A stretch of 64,000 bases of DNA from Altererythrobacter aquiaggeris (GTDB taxonomy: Bacteria; Pseudomonadota; Alphaproteobacteria; Sphingomonadales; Sphingomonadaceae). Below, one piece after another: positions 38,273-46,062 of the stretch. Below the pieces are notes generated by a model, which saw only the letters and a program-made list of their open reading frames with translations, was not told the origin of the DNA and did not search any database. The position numbers and the translations under genes are program-made. The number at the start of each line of letters is the position of its first letter. The first letter of the stretch is position 1. Location of the stretch: assembly GCF_037154015.1 (NCBI RefSeq), contig NZ_JBANRL010000001.1, positions 682,001 through 746,000 on the forward strand, given 5' to 3'.

Positions 38273-39055
38273 ATGAAACTCGACAGTTCAGTATCCGCTG
38301 TTGTCACCGGCGGGGCCTCCGGCCTTGGCGAAGCCACTGCCCGCGCGCTTGCAGCTTACGGCGTAAAGGTCGCGATTTTCGACCTCCAGGAAGAAAAGGG
38401 TGAAGCGGTCGCCAAAGACATCGGCGGAATATTCTGCGAAGTGAACGTGACCGAAGACGCCAGCGTCGATGCCGGTTTTGCAAAGGCGCGCGAGGCGCAT
38501 GGTCAGGAAAGCGTCCTGGTGAATTGTGCGGGCGTGGGTAACGCGATGAAAACCGCCAGCCGGTCCAAGACCGATGGCTCGATCAAGCACTTCCCGCTCG
38601 ATGCGTTCAATTTCATCATCCAGATCAATCTGGTCGGCACTTTCCGGTGCATCGCCAAGTCAGCGGCCGGGATGTTGACTTTGGATGCCGGTGAAGACGG
38701 TTTGCGTGGCGCTATCGTCAACACAGCGTCGGTCGCGGCAGAAGACGGCCAGATGGGACAAGCGGCCTATTCGGCATCGAAAGGCGGCATCGTCGGTATG
38801 ACTCTTCCGATTGCCCGCGATTTGATGAGCGAAGGCATCCGGGTCAACACGATCCTTCCAGGCATCTTCAATACCCCGCTGATGAATGCAGCGCCGCCGC
38901 AGGTCAAAGAGGCGCTTGCTGCGTCGGTTCCGTTCCCGAAACGTCTCGGCAATCCAGACGAATACGCCCATCTTGCCATGACCATGATCCAGAACGATTA
39001 TTTCAACGGCGAGGATGTGCGGCTTGATGGCGCGATCCGGATGGCGCCGCGCTAG
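38273..39055 (+). CDS. SDR dehydrogenase, 3-hydroxyacyl-CoA dehydrogenase type 2-like
   Basis: This 260-residue NAD(P)-dependent short-chain dehydrogenase carries the nucleotide-binding TGGASGLG at residues 12-19, the NAD-preferring IFDLQEEKG after beta strand 2, NCAGVGNA at about residue 83 and the catalytic Tyr166/Lys170 in YSASKGG. The insertion around residues 95-115 (TDGSIKHFPLDAFN) and the LPFPKRLGNPDEYA-like end match HSD17B10-type 3-hydroxyacyl-CoA dehydrogenases. Its place between thiolase and crotonase genes supports oxidation of 3-hydroxyacyl-CoA. Confidence 0.9.
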   Translation: MKLDSSVSAVVTGGASGLGEATARALAAYGVKVAIFDLQEEKGEAVAKDIGGIFCEVNVTEDASVDAGFAKAREAHGQESVLVNCAGVGNAMKTASRSKTDGSIKHFPLDAFNFIIQINLVGTFRCIAKSAAGMLTLDAGEDGLRGAIVNTASVAAEDGQMGQAAYSASKGGIVGMTLPIARDLMSEGIRVNTILPGIFNTPLMNAAPPQVKEALAASVPFPKRLGNPDEYAHLAMTMIQNDYFNGEDVRLDGAIRMAPR

Positions 39056-39082
39056 GTAAAAAATCAGGGACAGGAGAGCGTG

Positions 39083-39955
39083 ATGGCGGCATTCGAGCAG
39101 ATCAAATATGAAGTGACCGGCAAGGTCGCGACCATCACGCTCGACCGGCCTGAGAAGATGAACGCGTATACCCGTTACATGATGGGTGAGATGATCCGGG
39201 CGATGGATGAAGCCGACGCGGACGATAATGTTCGGGCGATCATATTCACCGGTTCGGGCGACCGGGCATTTTGTGCGGGGGCTGACCTTACGCCGGAAAC
39301 CGGGGACCGTCCGTTTGCCAGCACGGTAGAAGTGGATGACCTGTCCGACGACGTCGTCAGGGACGGCGGCGGCAGATTGACGTTGCGCTTGTTCCAGTCC
39401 CCAAAGCCGTTGATTTCAGCCTGTAACGGCGTGGCGGTGGGGGTTGGCGCAACCATGCAGCTGGCAATGGATATGCGGTTGGCATCGGACAATGCGCGAT
39501 ACGGCTTCGTGTTTGCCAGACGAGGGATAGTGCCAGAGGCTTGCTCCAGCTGGTTCCTGCCAAAGATCGTCGGTATTTCGCAGGCGCTGGAATGGTGCAT
39601 GACGGGGCGGATTTTCGACGCGCAGGAGGCGTTTGACGGCGGGTTGGTACGCTCGGTGCATCCTCAGAGCGAGTTGATGGATGCAGCCATGGCTCTGGCG
39701 CATGAAATTTCCGAAAACACGTCAGCGGTTTCGGTGGCGATGACGCGCGCGATGCTATGGCGGCTCTCGCCCGCGGATCATCCCATGAAAGCGCACCGGA
39801 TAGACAGCCGGTCGATCTATCGGCTGTCGCGCGGTGCCGATGCGAAGGAAGGTGTGCAGAGTTTTCTTGAAAAGCGCACACCGCAGTTCCCCGGCAAGGT
39901 CAGTCAGGATATGCCCGATTTCTATCCCTGGTGGGACGAGCCCGATTTTGAGTAA
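39083..39955 (+). CDS. Enoyl-CoA hydratase/isomerase (crotonase) family protein
   Basis: This crotonase-fold enzyme has 290 residues. ATG 39083 follows an in-frame GTG at 39080, and AGGAGAG is just upstream. Oxyanion-hole segments are FCAGADLTPE and GVAVGVGATMQLAMD. The stretch RRGIVPEACSSWFLP carries one catalytic glutamate position of hydratases. An extra 20 residues separate the first oxyanion motif from the next helix. It probably hydrates enoyl-CoA within the operon, but dehydration, isomerisation or hydrolysis are also possible in this family. Confidence 0.9.
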   Translation: MAAFEQIKYEVTGKVATITLDRPEKMNAYTRYMMGEMIRAMDEADADDNVRAIIFTGSGDRAFCAGADLTPETGDRPFASTVEVDDLSDDVVRDGGGRLTLRLFQSPKPLISACNGVAVGVGATMQLAMDMRLASDNARYGFVFARRGIVPEACSSWFLPKIVGISQALEWCMTGRIFDAQEAFDGGLVRSVHPQSELMDAAMALAHEISENTSAVSVAMTRAMLWRLSPADHPMKAHRIDSRSIYRLSRGADAKEGVQSFLEKRTPQFPGKVSQDMPDFYPWWDEPDFE

Positions 39956-39967
39956 AGCGAAGTTTCA

Positions 39968-40594
39968 ATGAGCAAAGCTGCACCAGATGCACCGCCCGGT
40001 GCCCGCGAGGCGCTGCTCGACACCGCATCAAAGATTATGCGCGACGGCGACACGGTCGATATTTCGCTATCCGAACTTTCGTTGCGATCGGGCCTGAACT
40101 CCGCGCTGGTAAAGTATTACTTCGGCAACAAGGCCGGGCTCATGACCGCACTGCTCGACCGCGATATGGAAGCAATCATCCAGTCGGTTGGCGCATTGAT
40201 GCGCAAGGATATGGACCCCGAGCAACGGCTCAGGCGGCATATTGGCGCAGTTGTCGATACGTATTACGCAACGCCGTATCTCAACCGGCTGTTGATGCGG
40301 CTGGTGCGCGAAAGCGACCATAACGAAGCCGAAAGGATCGCGGAAAATTATCTTGTTCCCCTTAACAGGGCTTACGAACAGCTCATCAAGGAAGGGCTGG
40401 AAGCAGGCGTTTTTCGCGAAGTCGATCCGCAGCTTTTTTACTTTACGGTTACCGGCGCGGCCGACAGGTTTTTTAGCGCGAGGCTGGTTTTGAAACACTG
40501 TTTCGGGCGCGATACGCTCACAGAAAAATTGCGTGATCGTTATCGTGAACATGTGACGGAATTTGTGATGGCTGGATTAAAGGCAGATCAATGA
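39968..40594 (+). CDS. TetR family transcriptional regulator
   Basis: This 208-residue regulator has an N-terminal DNA-binding helix-turn-helix (REALLDTASKIMRDG, then ISLSELSLRSGLNSALVKYYFGNKAGLM) and an all-helical ligand domain. The recognition segment ends in YYFGNK, as in TetR proteins. It closes the thiolase-SDR-crotonase operon after a gap of 12 bases. It likely represses that operon, and perhaps the divergent receptor, in response to an acyl-CoA or related ligand. The palindromes upstream of the thiolase gene are candidate sites. mtnP starts inside its last codons (ATGA). Confidence 0.93.
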   Translation: MSKAAPDAPPGAREALLDTASKIMRDGDTVDISLSELSLRSGLNSALVKYYFGNKAGLMTALLDRDMEAIIQSVGALMRKDMDPEQRLRRHIGAVVDTYYATPYLNRLLMRLVRESDHNEAERIAENYLVPLNRAYEQLIKEGLEAGVFREVDPQLFYFTVTGAADRFFSARLVLKHCFGRDTLTEKLRDRYREHVTEFVMAGLKADQ

Positions 40595-41466
40595 CGGATG
40601 GTTGGCATATCGGAGTAATTGGCGGGTCTGGCCTGTATGATGTGGGCCAGTTGGACGATATGCAGCAGATCGACGTCGAATCGTCGTTCGGCAAGCCATC
40701 CGGCCGGGTCACAACCGGCAGCCTCAACGGTGTGCGGTTCACCTTCCTGCCGCGGCACGGGGAAGGGCACGTAACCGGCCCTGCACAAATAAATTACCGC
40801 GCCAATATCGATGTGCTGAAACGCTGCGGTGTCACGGATGTGCTCGCGGTGTCGGCAATCGGTTCGCTGATCGAAGCGCTGGAACCAGGCCATTTCGCTG
40901 CGGTTACTCAGTTTATCGACCAGACCAAAAGCCGCCCGGCCAGTTTTTTCGGTGATGGGGTTGTTGCTCATGTCTCCATGGCTGATCCGACTTGCGAACG
41001 GCTGACTGCACTGGTGTCGGCTGCTGCGGCGAAGGCCGGTGCACAGGTTCACGCGGGGGGATGTTACGTGGCGATCGAAGGCCCACAATTTTCAACCCGT
41101 GCAGAAAGCCAGCTGTACCGCGAATTTGGCGGCCATGTTATCGGGATGACGGGGATGCCTGAAGCGCGTTTGGCGCGCGAGGCTGAACTTCCCTATGCCC
41201 TGCTGGGGATGATCACCGATTACGACTGCTGGCGCTATAACGAACCGGGCGCCTCGATGGAGGAAGTGTTCAGGGTAATGCGGTCGAGCGCCGATCTGGC
41301 GCGGGCCATGCTGGTCAAACTGGCGGAAAGTTTGCCCGAAACGCGCGAGGCATCGCCGATTGACACTACATTGGACGGGGCCATAGCAACCGCCCGGGAT
41401 TTGCGTGATCCGGAACTGGTTGCGCGGCTTGATGCGGTGGCCGGACGCGCGCTTTCTCAATCCTGA
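40591..41466 (+). CDS. mtnP: 5'-methylthioadenosine phosphorylase
   Basis: This enzyme cleaves methylthioadenosine with phosphate to adenine and methylthioribose-1-phosphate in methionine salvage. It has 291 residues. Family marks are IGVIGGSGLYDV at the N-terminus, FLPRHGEGHVTGPAQINYRA with phosphate-binding residues, and the substrate site YVAIEGPQFSTRAESQLY with VIGMTGMPEARLAREAE. It overlaps the TetR gene by four bases, so it may be co-transcribed with the acyl-CoA operon although the pathways differ. Confidence 0.95.
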   Translation: MTDGWHIGVIGGSGLYDVGQLDDMQQIDVESSFGKPSGRVTTGSLNGVRFTFLPRHGEGHVTGPAQINYRANIDVLKRCGVTDVLAVSAIGSLIEALEPGHFAAVTQFIDQTKSRPASFFGDGVVAHVSMADPTCERLTALVSAAAAKAGAQVHAGGCYVAIEGPQFSTRAESQLYREFGGHVIGMTGMPEARLAREAELPYALLGMITDYDCWRYNEPGASMEEVFRVMRSSADLARAMLVKLAESLPETREASPIDTTLDGAIATARDLRDPELVARLDAVAGRALSQS

Positions 41467-41513
41467 AGGTGTGCAAAGATGCTTGCCAAGCCCGGTCGGC
41501 AAGTTAGGGATTG

Positions 41514-41531
41514 CCAATGCCAATGCCAATG
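41514..41531 (+). repeat. Tandem CCAATG repeats carrying three successive start codons
   Basis: CCAATG occurs three times head to tail, giving in-frame ATG codons at 41517, 41523 and 41529 at the start of the MarR gene. AGGGA at 41506-41510 best fits the first ATG. Confidence 0.7.
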
Positions 41532-41990
41532 TCAAAACCTGACAACCAGACCCGTCTGGATGATTTCCTGCCCTATTTGCTTTCGGTAACTTCGAACGCG
41601 GTCAGCAACCGTATAGCAGCGGAATATTTCTCCCGCTTTGGCCTGAAGATCACCGAATGGCGGATCATGGCCGTGTTGGGCGATAAAGACAGCGCGACGC
41701 AGCGCGAATTGACCGACCTGACCCTGATGGACAAGGTCGCCGTTAACCGCGCTTGCAAATCGTTGGAAGACCAATCGCTGGCCAGCCGCATTCCAAATGA
41801 AAACGACGGTCGTTCGCATCACCTCGAACTGACCGGGGAAGGCCGCGCGATGCACAGCGAAATCATGCCGCTGGCACTGGACATGGAAAGCCGGCTTTTC
41901 TCTGCGCTCAGCGATACTGAACAGACGCAGTTCAAAGCGCTTCTGGCGCGCATAAAAAAACAGGCGGGCGAATTCACCAGCAACAGCTGA
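41517..41990 (+). CDS. MarR family winged-helix transcriptional regulator
   Basis: This regulator of about 157 residues depends for its exact length on which of three tandem ATGs is used. The winged-helix domain (about residues 35-130) includes LKITEWRIMAVLGDKD, the recognition helix LTLMDKVAVNRACKSLEDQ and the wing NENDGRSHHLELTGEGR. These are classic MarR features, including the DxR at the wing. It stands alone after mtnP, with a 50-base gap, and is convergent with the Tad operon. Targets cannot be inferred. Confidence 0.93.
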   Translation: MPMPMSKPDNQTRLDDFLPYLLSVTSNAVSNRIAAEYFSRFGLKITEWRIMAVLGDKDSATQRELTDLTLMDKVAVNRACKSLEDQSLASRIPNENDGRSHHLELTGEGRAMHSEIMPLALDMESRLFSALSDTEQTQFKALLARIKKQAGEFTSNS

Positions 41991-42014
41991 CAGAACTCGC
42001 CCACCTTGTTTCAG

Positions 42015-42037
42015 GCGGAACCTGCGTTCGCTTTTTT
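42015..42037 (+). terminator. Weak intrinsic terminator after the MarR gene
   Basis: GCGGAAC pairs with GTTCGC (one bulged G) around a CTGC loop and is followed by TTTTTT. It overlaps the end of the convergent tadC gene. The stem is short. Confidence 0.4.
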
Positions 42038-43043
42038 ACTGGCCCGGTTTGGCCGCGAAAGCATCGCTGATCGAACAGGCCGCGGGACCCAGGATCACGA
42101 TAAAGAGCACCGGCAGGATAAACAGGATCAATGGAATGGTCATAATGGCCGGAAGGCGTGCGGCCTTTTCTTCGGCGCGCATCATCCGTTCGTTACGGAA
42201 TTCGGCCGATAATACGCGCAACGCAGATGCCAGCGGCGTACCATACCGCTCTGTCTGGATCATGGTTGTCACCACACCTTTTACAGCGTCGAGATTGACG
42301 CGGTACGCAAGGTTGGAAAAGGCGATCTTGCGCTCTGTCAGAAATGACAATTCAATCGCGGTTAGCGCAAATTCGTCGCCCAGTTCGGGATATGCCCGGC
42401 CCAGTTCCTTTGCCACGCGGTTGAATGCGGCATCAACGGTCAGACCGGCCTCTGCGCAGATGACGAGCAGGTCGAGTGCGTCAGGCAAACCTTTGCGAAT
42501 TTCATTGGTTCGTTTGGTTGCCTTGTTTTTAAGGTAGATTTCCGGGCCCTTGTAACCCAGTCCGACCATGACGGCGAAGCCCATGAACCGTTTGAAATTG
42601 CCCCATTCGGGGAAGAAGTCAGAAACATAGAATACCAGAAAGCCCAGAAGTCCGAGGACAATTGGCAGAACCAGCCGCGCAAAAATGACCAGCACGGCCA
42701 GTTCCCTGTTGCGATAGCCGGCCCATGCGACCTTTTGCTGGATCAGGTCGATCTGGCTCTGTTGCAGAACTTTGAGGCCTGACAGCGTGTCCTTCACCTT
42801 GTCGGTCGTGCGCGTTTTGCGAACCAGACTGGCACGTTTTTTCGCGCTGGATGTCACAATACCTGCCTTCAGCTCGTCGCGCCGCTCGTTCAGAGCTTTC
42901 ACGCGGCTTGCCATAGGGTCGCGAACCGTGATCGCAGCGTAAATGGCAGCGAGTACTGCAAGCGCGGCGATGCCAACCAGAATTGTGCCGATAAAGACGA
43001 CGTCGAATCCGAGCAGCGTGGGGCCGGGCGGTTGATTAATCAT
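42036..43043 (-). CDS. tadC: Tad pilus inner-membrane platform protein TadC
   Basis: This is one of the two GspF-like membrane proteins forming the platform of the Tad (Flp) pilus machine. ATG 43043 gives 335 residues; upstream in-frame sequence lacks features. It has N-terminal helices (VVFIGTILVGIAALAVLAAI), the cytoplasmic four-helix GspF domain with GLPDALDLLVICAEAGLTVD and FSNLAYRVNLDAVKG, and two C-terminal helices (IPLILFILPVLFIVIL). It is the last gene of the operon, 19 bases after tadB. Confidence 0.92.
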   Translation of the reverse strand: MINQPPGPTLLGFDVVFIGTILVGIAALAVLAAIYAAITVRDPMASRVKALNERRDELKAGIVTSSAKKRASLVRKTRTTDKVKDTLSGLKVLQQSQIDLIQQKVAWAGYRNRELAVLVIFARLVLPIVLGLLGFLVFYVSDFFPEWGNFKRFMGFAVMVGLGYKGPEIYLKNKATKRTNEIRKGLPDALDLLVICAEAGLTVDAAFNRVAKELGRAYPELGDEFALTAIELSFLTERKIAFSNLAYRVNLDAVKGVVTTMIQTERYGTPLASALRVLSAEFRNERMMRAEEKAARLPAIMTIPLILFILPVLFIVILGPAACSISDAFAAKPGQ

Positions 43044-43062
43044 GATAAGTGCCTGTCCTCGC

Positions 43063-44034
43063 TTAAATTTCGAAACTGACCATTTTGGCCATGATGAATG
43101 CGCCGAGCGACATCCACACCATCCCGCCCAAGCCCGTGACAATCAGGCGATCATCTTCAAAGAAGCCGCCGACATATTCGGGGTTGATCCACCAGATCAT
43201 GCCAAAAACAATGAATGGAAGCGAACCGACGATGTAGGCAGATGCCTTCGATTCCGAACTCATGGCGCGGATCTTCAGCTTCATTTGCGACCGTTTCCGC
43301 AACACATCCGCCAGGTTGGACAACGTCTCAGCCAGGTTGCCGCCCGTCTCGCGTTGTATGGCCAGCGTGATTACGAAGAAGTTGAATTCGGGAATCCCAA
43401 GCCTGTCCGCCGTTTCCTGAAGCGATTCGTCCATGGTCCGACCGATTTTGATACGCTGGACGATGCCTTTGAATTCTTCGCCAACCGGCCCGTCGATTTC
43501 GGTCGAAACAATTCCGAGCGTCTCGGTCACGGGAAGGCCGGAGCGGAGTCCGCGCACGAGCAGTTCGATGGCATCGGGAAATTTCGCGTTGAATTTGTTT
43601 GTCCGCCGATTCATTGCCATGTTGACGACAAAGTGGGGAATACCGGCGCCAAATACGGCGCCAACGCCGAGGGACAGCAATGCCGCGCCAGAACGCATGT
43701 ACATAATGATGGTGAAGGCCAGCATTATGCCAAGCGAAGCGTAGAGATACTGTGTCAGCGTCCAGCCTTTTCCTGTACGGTCCAGCCGTATGGCAAGCGC
43801 TTCGGCGCGCGATCCCGACCCGGCAACCGCACGCATTTTGGGTTTGCGCGATGCGATGGCTTTCTTCAGCTGCGATTCAACCTTCGTATCCGTGCTTTCG
43901 GAATGGCGATAGCGCATCTGCTGCAGCCTGCGCTGGCCTTCCTTGCCGGCAGATGGACCCGCGAACGCAGTGTAACCAAGGACCATGATGGCCATCAGTC
44001 CGCCTGCGATCAGCAATAGCTGTAAAATCGTCAT
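43063..44034 (-). CDS. tadB: Tad pilus inner-membrane platform protein TadB
   Basis: This is the second GspF-like platform protein, 323 residues. It has an N-terminal helix (LLLIAGGLMAIMVLGYTAFA), a charged linker, two further helices, and the GspF domain with FPDAIELLVRGLRSGLPVTETL, QRIKIGRTMDES and AIQRETGGNLAETL. C-terminal helices follow. In most Tad loci a CpaF/TadA motor ATPase gene lies directly upstream. Here only 88 bases, dominated by a hairpin, separate tadB from tadZ. Confidence 0.92.
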   Translation of the reverse strand: MTILQLLLIAGGLMAIMVLGYTAFAGPSAGKEGQRRLQQMRYRHSESTDTKVESQLKKAIASRKPKMRAVAGSGSRAEALAIRLDRTGKGWTLTQYLYASLGIMLAFTIIMYMRSGAALLSLGVGAVFGAGIPHFVVNMAMNRRTNKFNAKFPDAIELLVRGLRSGLPVTETLGIVSTEIDGPVGEEFKGIVQRIKIGRTMDESLQETADRLGIPEFNFFVITLAIQRETGGNLAETLSNLADVLRKRSQMKLKIRAMSSESKASAYIVGSLPFIVFGMIWWINPEYVGGFFEDDRLIVTGLGGMVWMSLGAFIMAKMVSFEI

Positions 44035-44081
44035 GCCTTGGGTCTCGCTCTTTCTGGCCTGGCTGAACGCTGGGATGAATG

Positions 44082-44115
44082 GGCAGGGTGCCGGCCATCA
44101 TGCCGGCACCCTGCC
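44082..44115 (-). other. Perfect 14-bp intercistronic hairpin between tadZ and tadB
   Basis: GGCAGGGTGCCGGC at 44082-44095 is exactly complementary to GCCGGCACCCTGCC at 44102-44115, with a six-base loop. No T run follows on the minus strand, so it is not a standard terminator. It lies just after the tadZ stop. Such stems often stabilise upstream mRNA or lower downstream expression. Confidence 0.85.
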
Positions 44116-44122
44116 AAGTTCA

Positions 44123-45397
44123 TCAGGCGTCAGCAGGTGCCTTTTCCTTCTTCGCAAGCAGCGACTTCAGATCGAAGCTGCCAAGCAGCGACTTCTTCTG
44201 TGGCTGGTTGCCCTCGTCATCTTCGACCGAAACACCGATGACAGCTTGGGCAATTTTCTTGATTTCACCACCGGCCTTGGATGACCGGTTGGCATCGGCG
44301 AATGTCTGACCCAGCTTTGCAGCATTGGATGCAGCCTTGACGTCATAAGGGACGGTGAAGTCGATCTTGCGCTCGATCGAAGCCTCGAAATCGGACTTGC
44401 TGATTTCGGTGCTGCCGGATTGAACCTTGTTCGCAACGATCACCGGTTTTGCATGCGGAGCATTTGTCCTGAGCCATGCAAGAATGCGGATCGTGTCACG
44501 GGCAGAAGCCAGCGTCATTTCCGTGGCCAGTATCACGACATTCACATCGTTGAGCAGATGCGGGAAATTGATCAGCATATTGCGCGGCATATCGATAACG
44601 GTCATTTCGAATGCCTGGCGAAATTCCTCCTCAAGTTGGAGAAATGCGGAACCATCGGTCATTAGTGGTGCATTGATGGGCGCCTCTGCCGACAGAATGG
44701 CCAGATTGTCATTCGCACGGATCATCGCACGTTCGATAAACAGGCCGTCAATCCGGCTTGGGTTGTCGATTGCATCGGTCAGGCCCCGGCCCGGCTCCAG
44801 ATCAAGCGACAATGCGCCCGTTCCGAAGTGGACGTCGAGATCCAGCAATGCGGTCGGCATCGCGTGGTCAGTGCTGAACAGCCATGCCAGCGAAGTGGCG
44901 AGCGTGGATGCACCCACGCCTCCGCGGGTTCCCACGACTGCTGTCGATATGTGTTTCTTGACAGTCGATTGATCGCTCGACTTAGGAGCGGCAAATACTG
45001 CCTGCGCCTGCGTCAAAGCGTCACGAATCTGACCGGCCGCGAGCGGTTTGAGCAGATAATCGTGAATGCCGCTCGACAACAGATCGCGGTACAGGCGTAC
45101 GTCATTCACCTGGCCGACGGCAATAACCACCGTTCCGGGTTCGCAGACTTCTGCCAGCGCGTTGATGTCGTTCAACGGATCGCCGCTTTCGGACAGATCA
45201 ACCATCAGAATATTCGGGCTCGCGCTGACTGACAAGGATTGCACGGCGTTGCGCAGGCCGCCTTTGTTGCATTTTTCCGGCTGCCAGCCCATTTCGATGG
45301 CGACCGGGCGCAAAACGTCCAGTGCTGCTTCATCACAAATATAGGCTGCGAACGGATCGCGGTTTCCGGTCGAACCGGGTTTCCAAGGAGCATTCAT
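44123..45397 (-). CDS. cpaE: Tad pilus localisation ATPase-like protein CpaE/TadZ
   Basis: TadZ/CpaE proteins set the polar position of the pilus machine. This 424-residue protein has an N-terminal receiver-like domain (about 15-135) keeping Asp67 (LMVDLSESGDP) and Lys117 (YLLKPL). A ParA/MinD-type domain follows with GTRGGVGASTLATSL (156-170) and LLDLDVHFG. Both lysines of the deviant Walker A motif (KGGVGKT) are replaced here by Arg158 and Ala163. That change is seen in many CpaE proteins and suggests weak or no ATP hydrolysis. Three bases separate it from cpaD upstream. Confidence 0.92.
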   Translation of the reverse strand: MNAPWKPGSTGNRDPFAAYICDEAALDVLRPVAIEMGWQPEKCNKGGLRNAVQSLSVSASPNILMVDLSESGDPLNDINALAEVCEPGTVVIAVGQVNDVRLYRDLLSSGIHDYLLKPLAAGQIRDALTQAQAVFAAPKSSDQSTVKKHISTAVVGTRGGVGASTLATSLAWLFSTDHAMPTALLDLDVHFGTGALSLDLEPGRGLTDAIDNPSRIDGLFIERAMIRANDNLAILSAEAPINAPLMTDGSAFLQLEEEFRQAFEMTVIDMPRNMLINFPHLLNDVNVVILATEMTLASARDTIRILAWLRTNAPHAKPVIVANKVQSGSTEISKSDFEASIERKIDFTVPYDVKAASNAAKLGQTFADANRSSKAGGEIKKIAQAVIGVSVEDDEGNQPQKKSLLGSFDLKSLLAKKEKAPADA

Positions 45398-45400
45398 GGC

Positions 45401-46045
45401 TTAGCTTCCCTCGCTGGAGCTGGTTTGTTTCAGGCCGCCCTGACCGGTCGGTGCCTGCTGGCGATAGGTGTCGATTGCTTTGGTCGAAGTCATTATGACT
45501 GTTTCTCCGGTACCCTCTGCACCCTTGAGAAGGTGCTCGGGATCGGCGACCATTGCGGCCATGTTGCCATTGATGGCGCAGCCATATCCGGGATAGGTCG
45601 CATTGCCGTAGTTCAGGTCGGATTTGGCATCCCAGTTAGGGCAATTAGGTACAGACGCGCTCGACCGGGTAACAACGACGCGGGAGTAGCCCGGATCGAC
45701 AAAGCCCTGCGTCACCGGGGCGCCTTCGCTGATCAGCAAACCATGGCGCGACGCGATTGCCTGGACAACTTCGCGCGTTGCGCTGCTGGCCATGGGGTCA
45801 TCGATTGCAATCCGGTCACCGTAGCCAAGGTCCATGGCTTCGAACCAGCCGGCAAGCCGGCGCTGTTCGGTCACCGAAAGCCCGCCTGCTCCCGACTGCA
45901 GATCAAGGGTGTAATTTGTCCGCGTGACAACCGGCTGGTTGACGCTTTCGATACCCCGTTCGGTCGGCGACTGCGCGCAGGCACCCAGGGCCAGGCCCAG
46001 AGAAATTGCGAACGCGGTCGCGGCTTTACGTTTAATAGCGATCAT
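45401..46045 (-). CDS. cpaD: Tad pilus lipoprotein CpaD
   Basis: This outer-membrane-associated pilus assembly lipoprotein has 214 residues from ATG 46045, with a lipobox LGLALGAC (Cys23). A start at 46063 is also possible, because that ATG overlaps the cpaC stop (TAATG), but only 46045 has AAAGGTG at the right distance. The region CPNWDAKSDLNYGNATYPGYGCA contains the CpaD-family cysteines and NYGNAT motif. It likely assists secretin assembly. Confidence 0.92.
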   Translation of the reverse strand: MIAIKRKAATAFAISLGLALGACAQSPTERGIESVNQPVVTRTNYTLDLQSGAGGLSVTEQRRLAGWFEAMDLGYGDRIAIDDPMASSATREVVQAIASRHGLLISEGAPVTQGFVDPGYSRVVVTRSSASVPNCPNWDAKSDLNYGNATYPGYGCAINGNMAAMVADPEHLLKGAEGTGETVIMTSTKAIDTYRQQAPTGQGGLKQTSSSEGS

Positions 46046-46062
46046 CGTGGTCACCTTTCCCA

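Noticed and set aside
43042-44019. 325-codon plus-strand frame opposite tadB
   Set aside because: It mirrors the tadB gene almost exactly and has no recognisable protein features.
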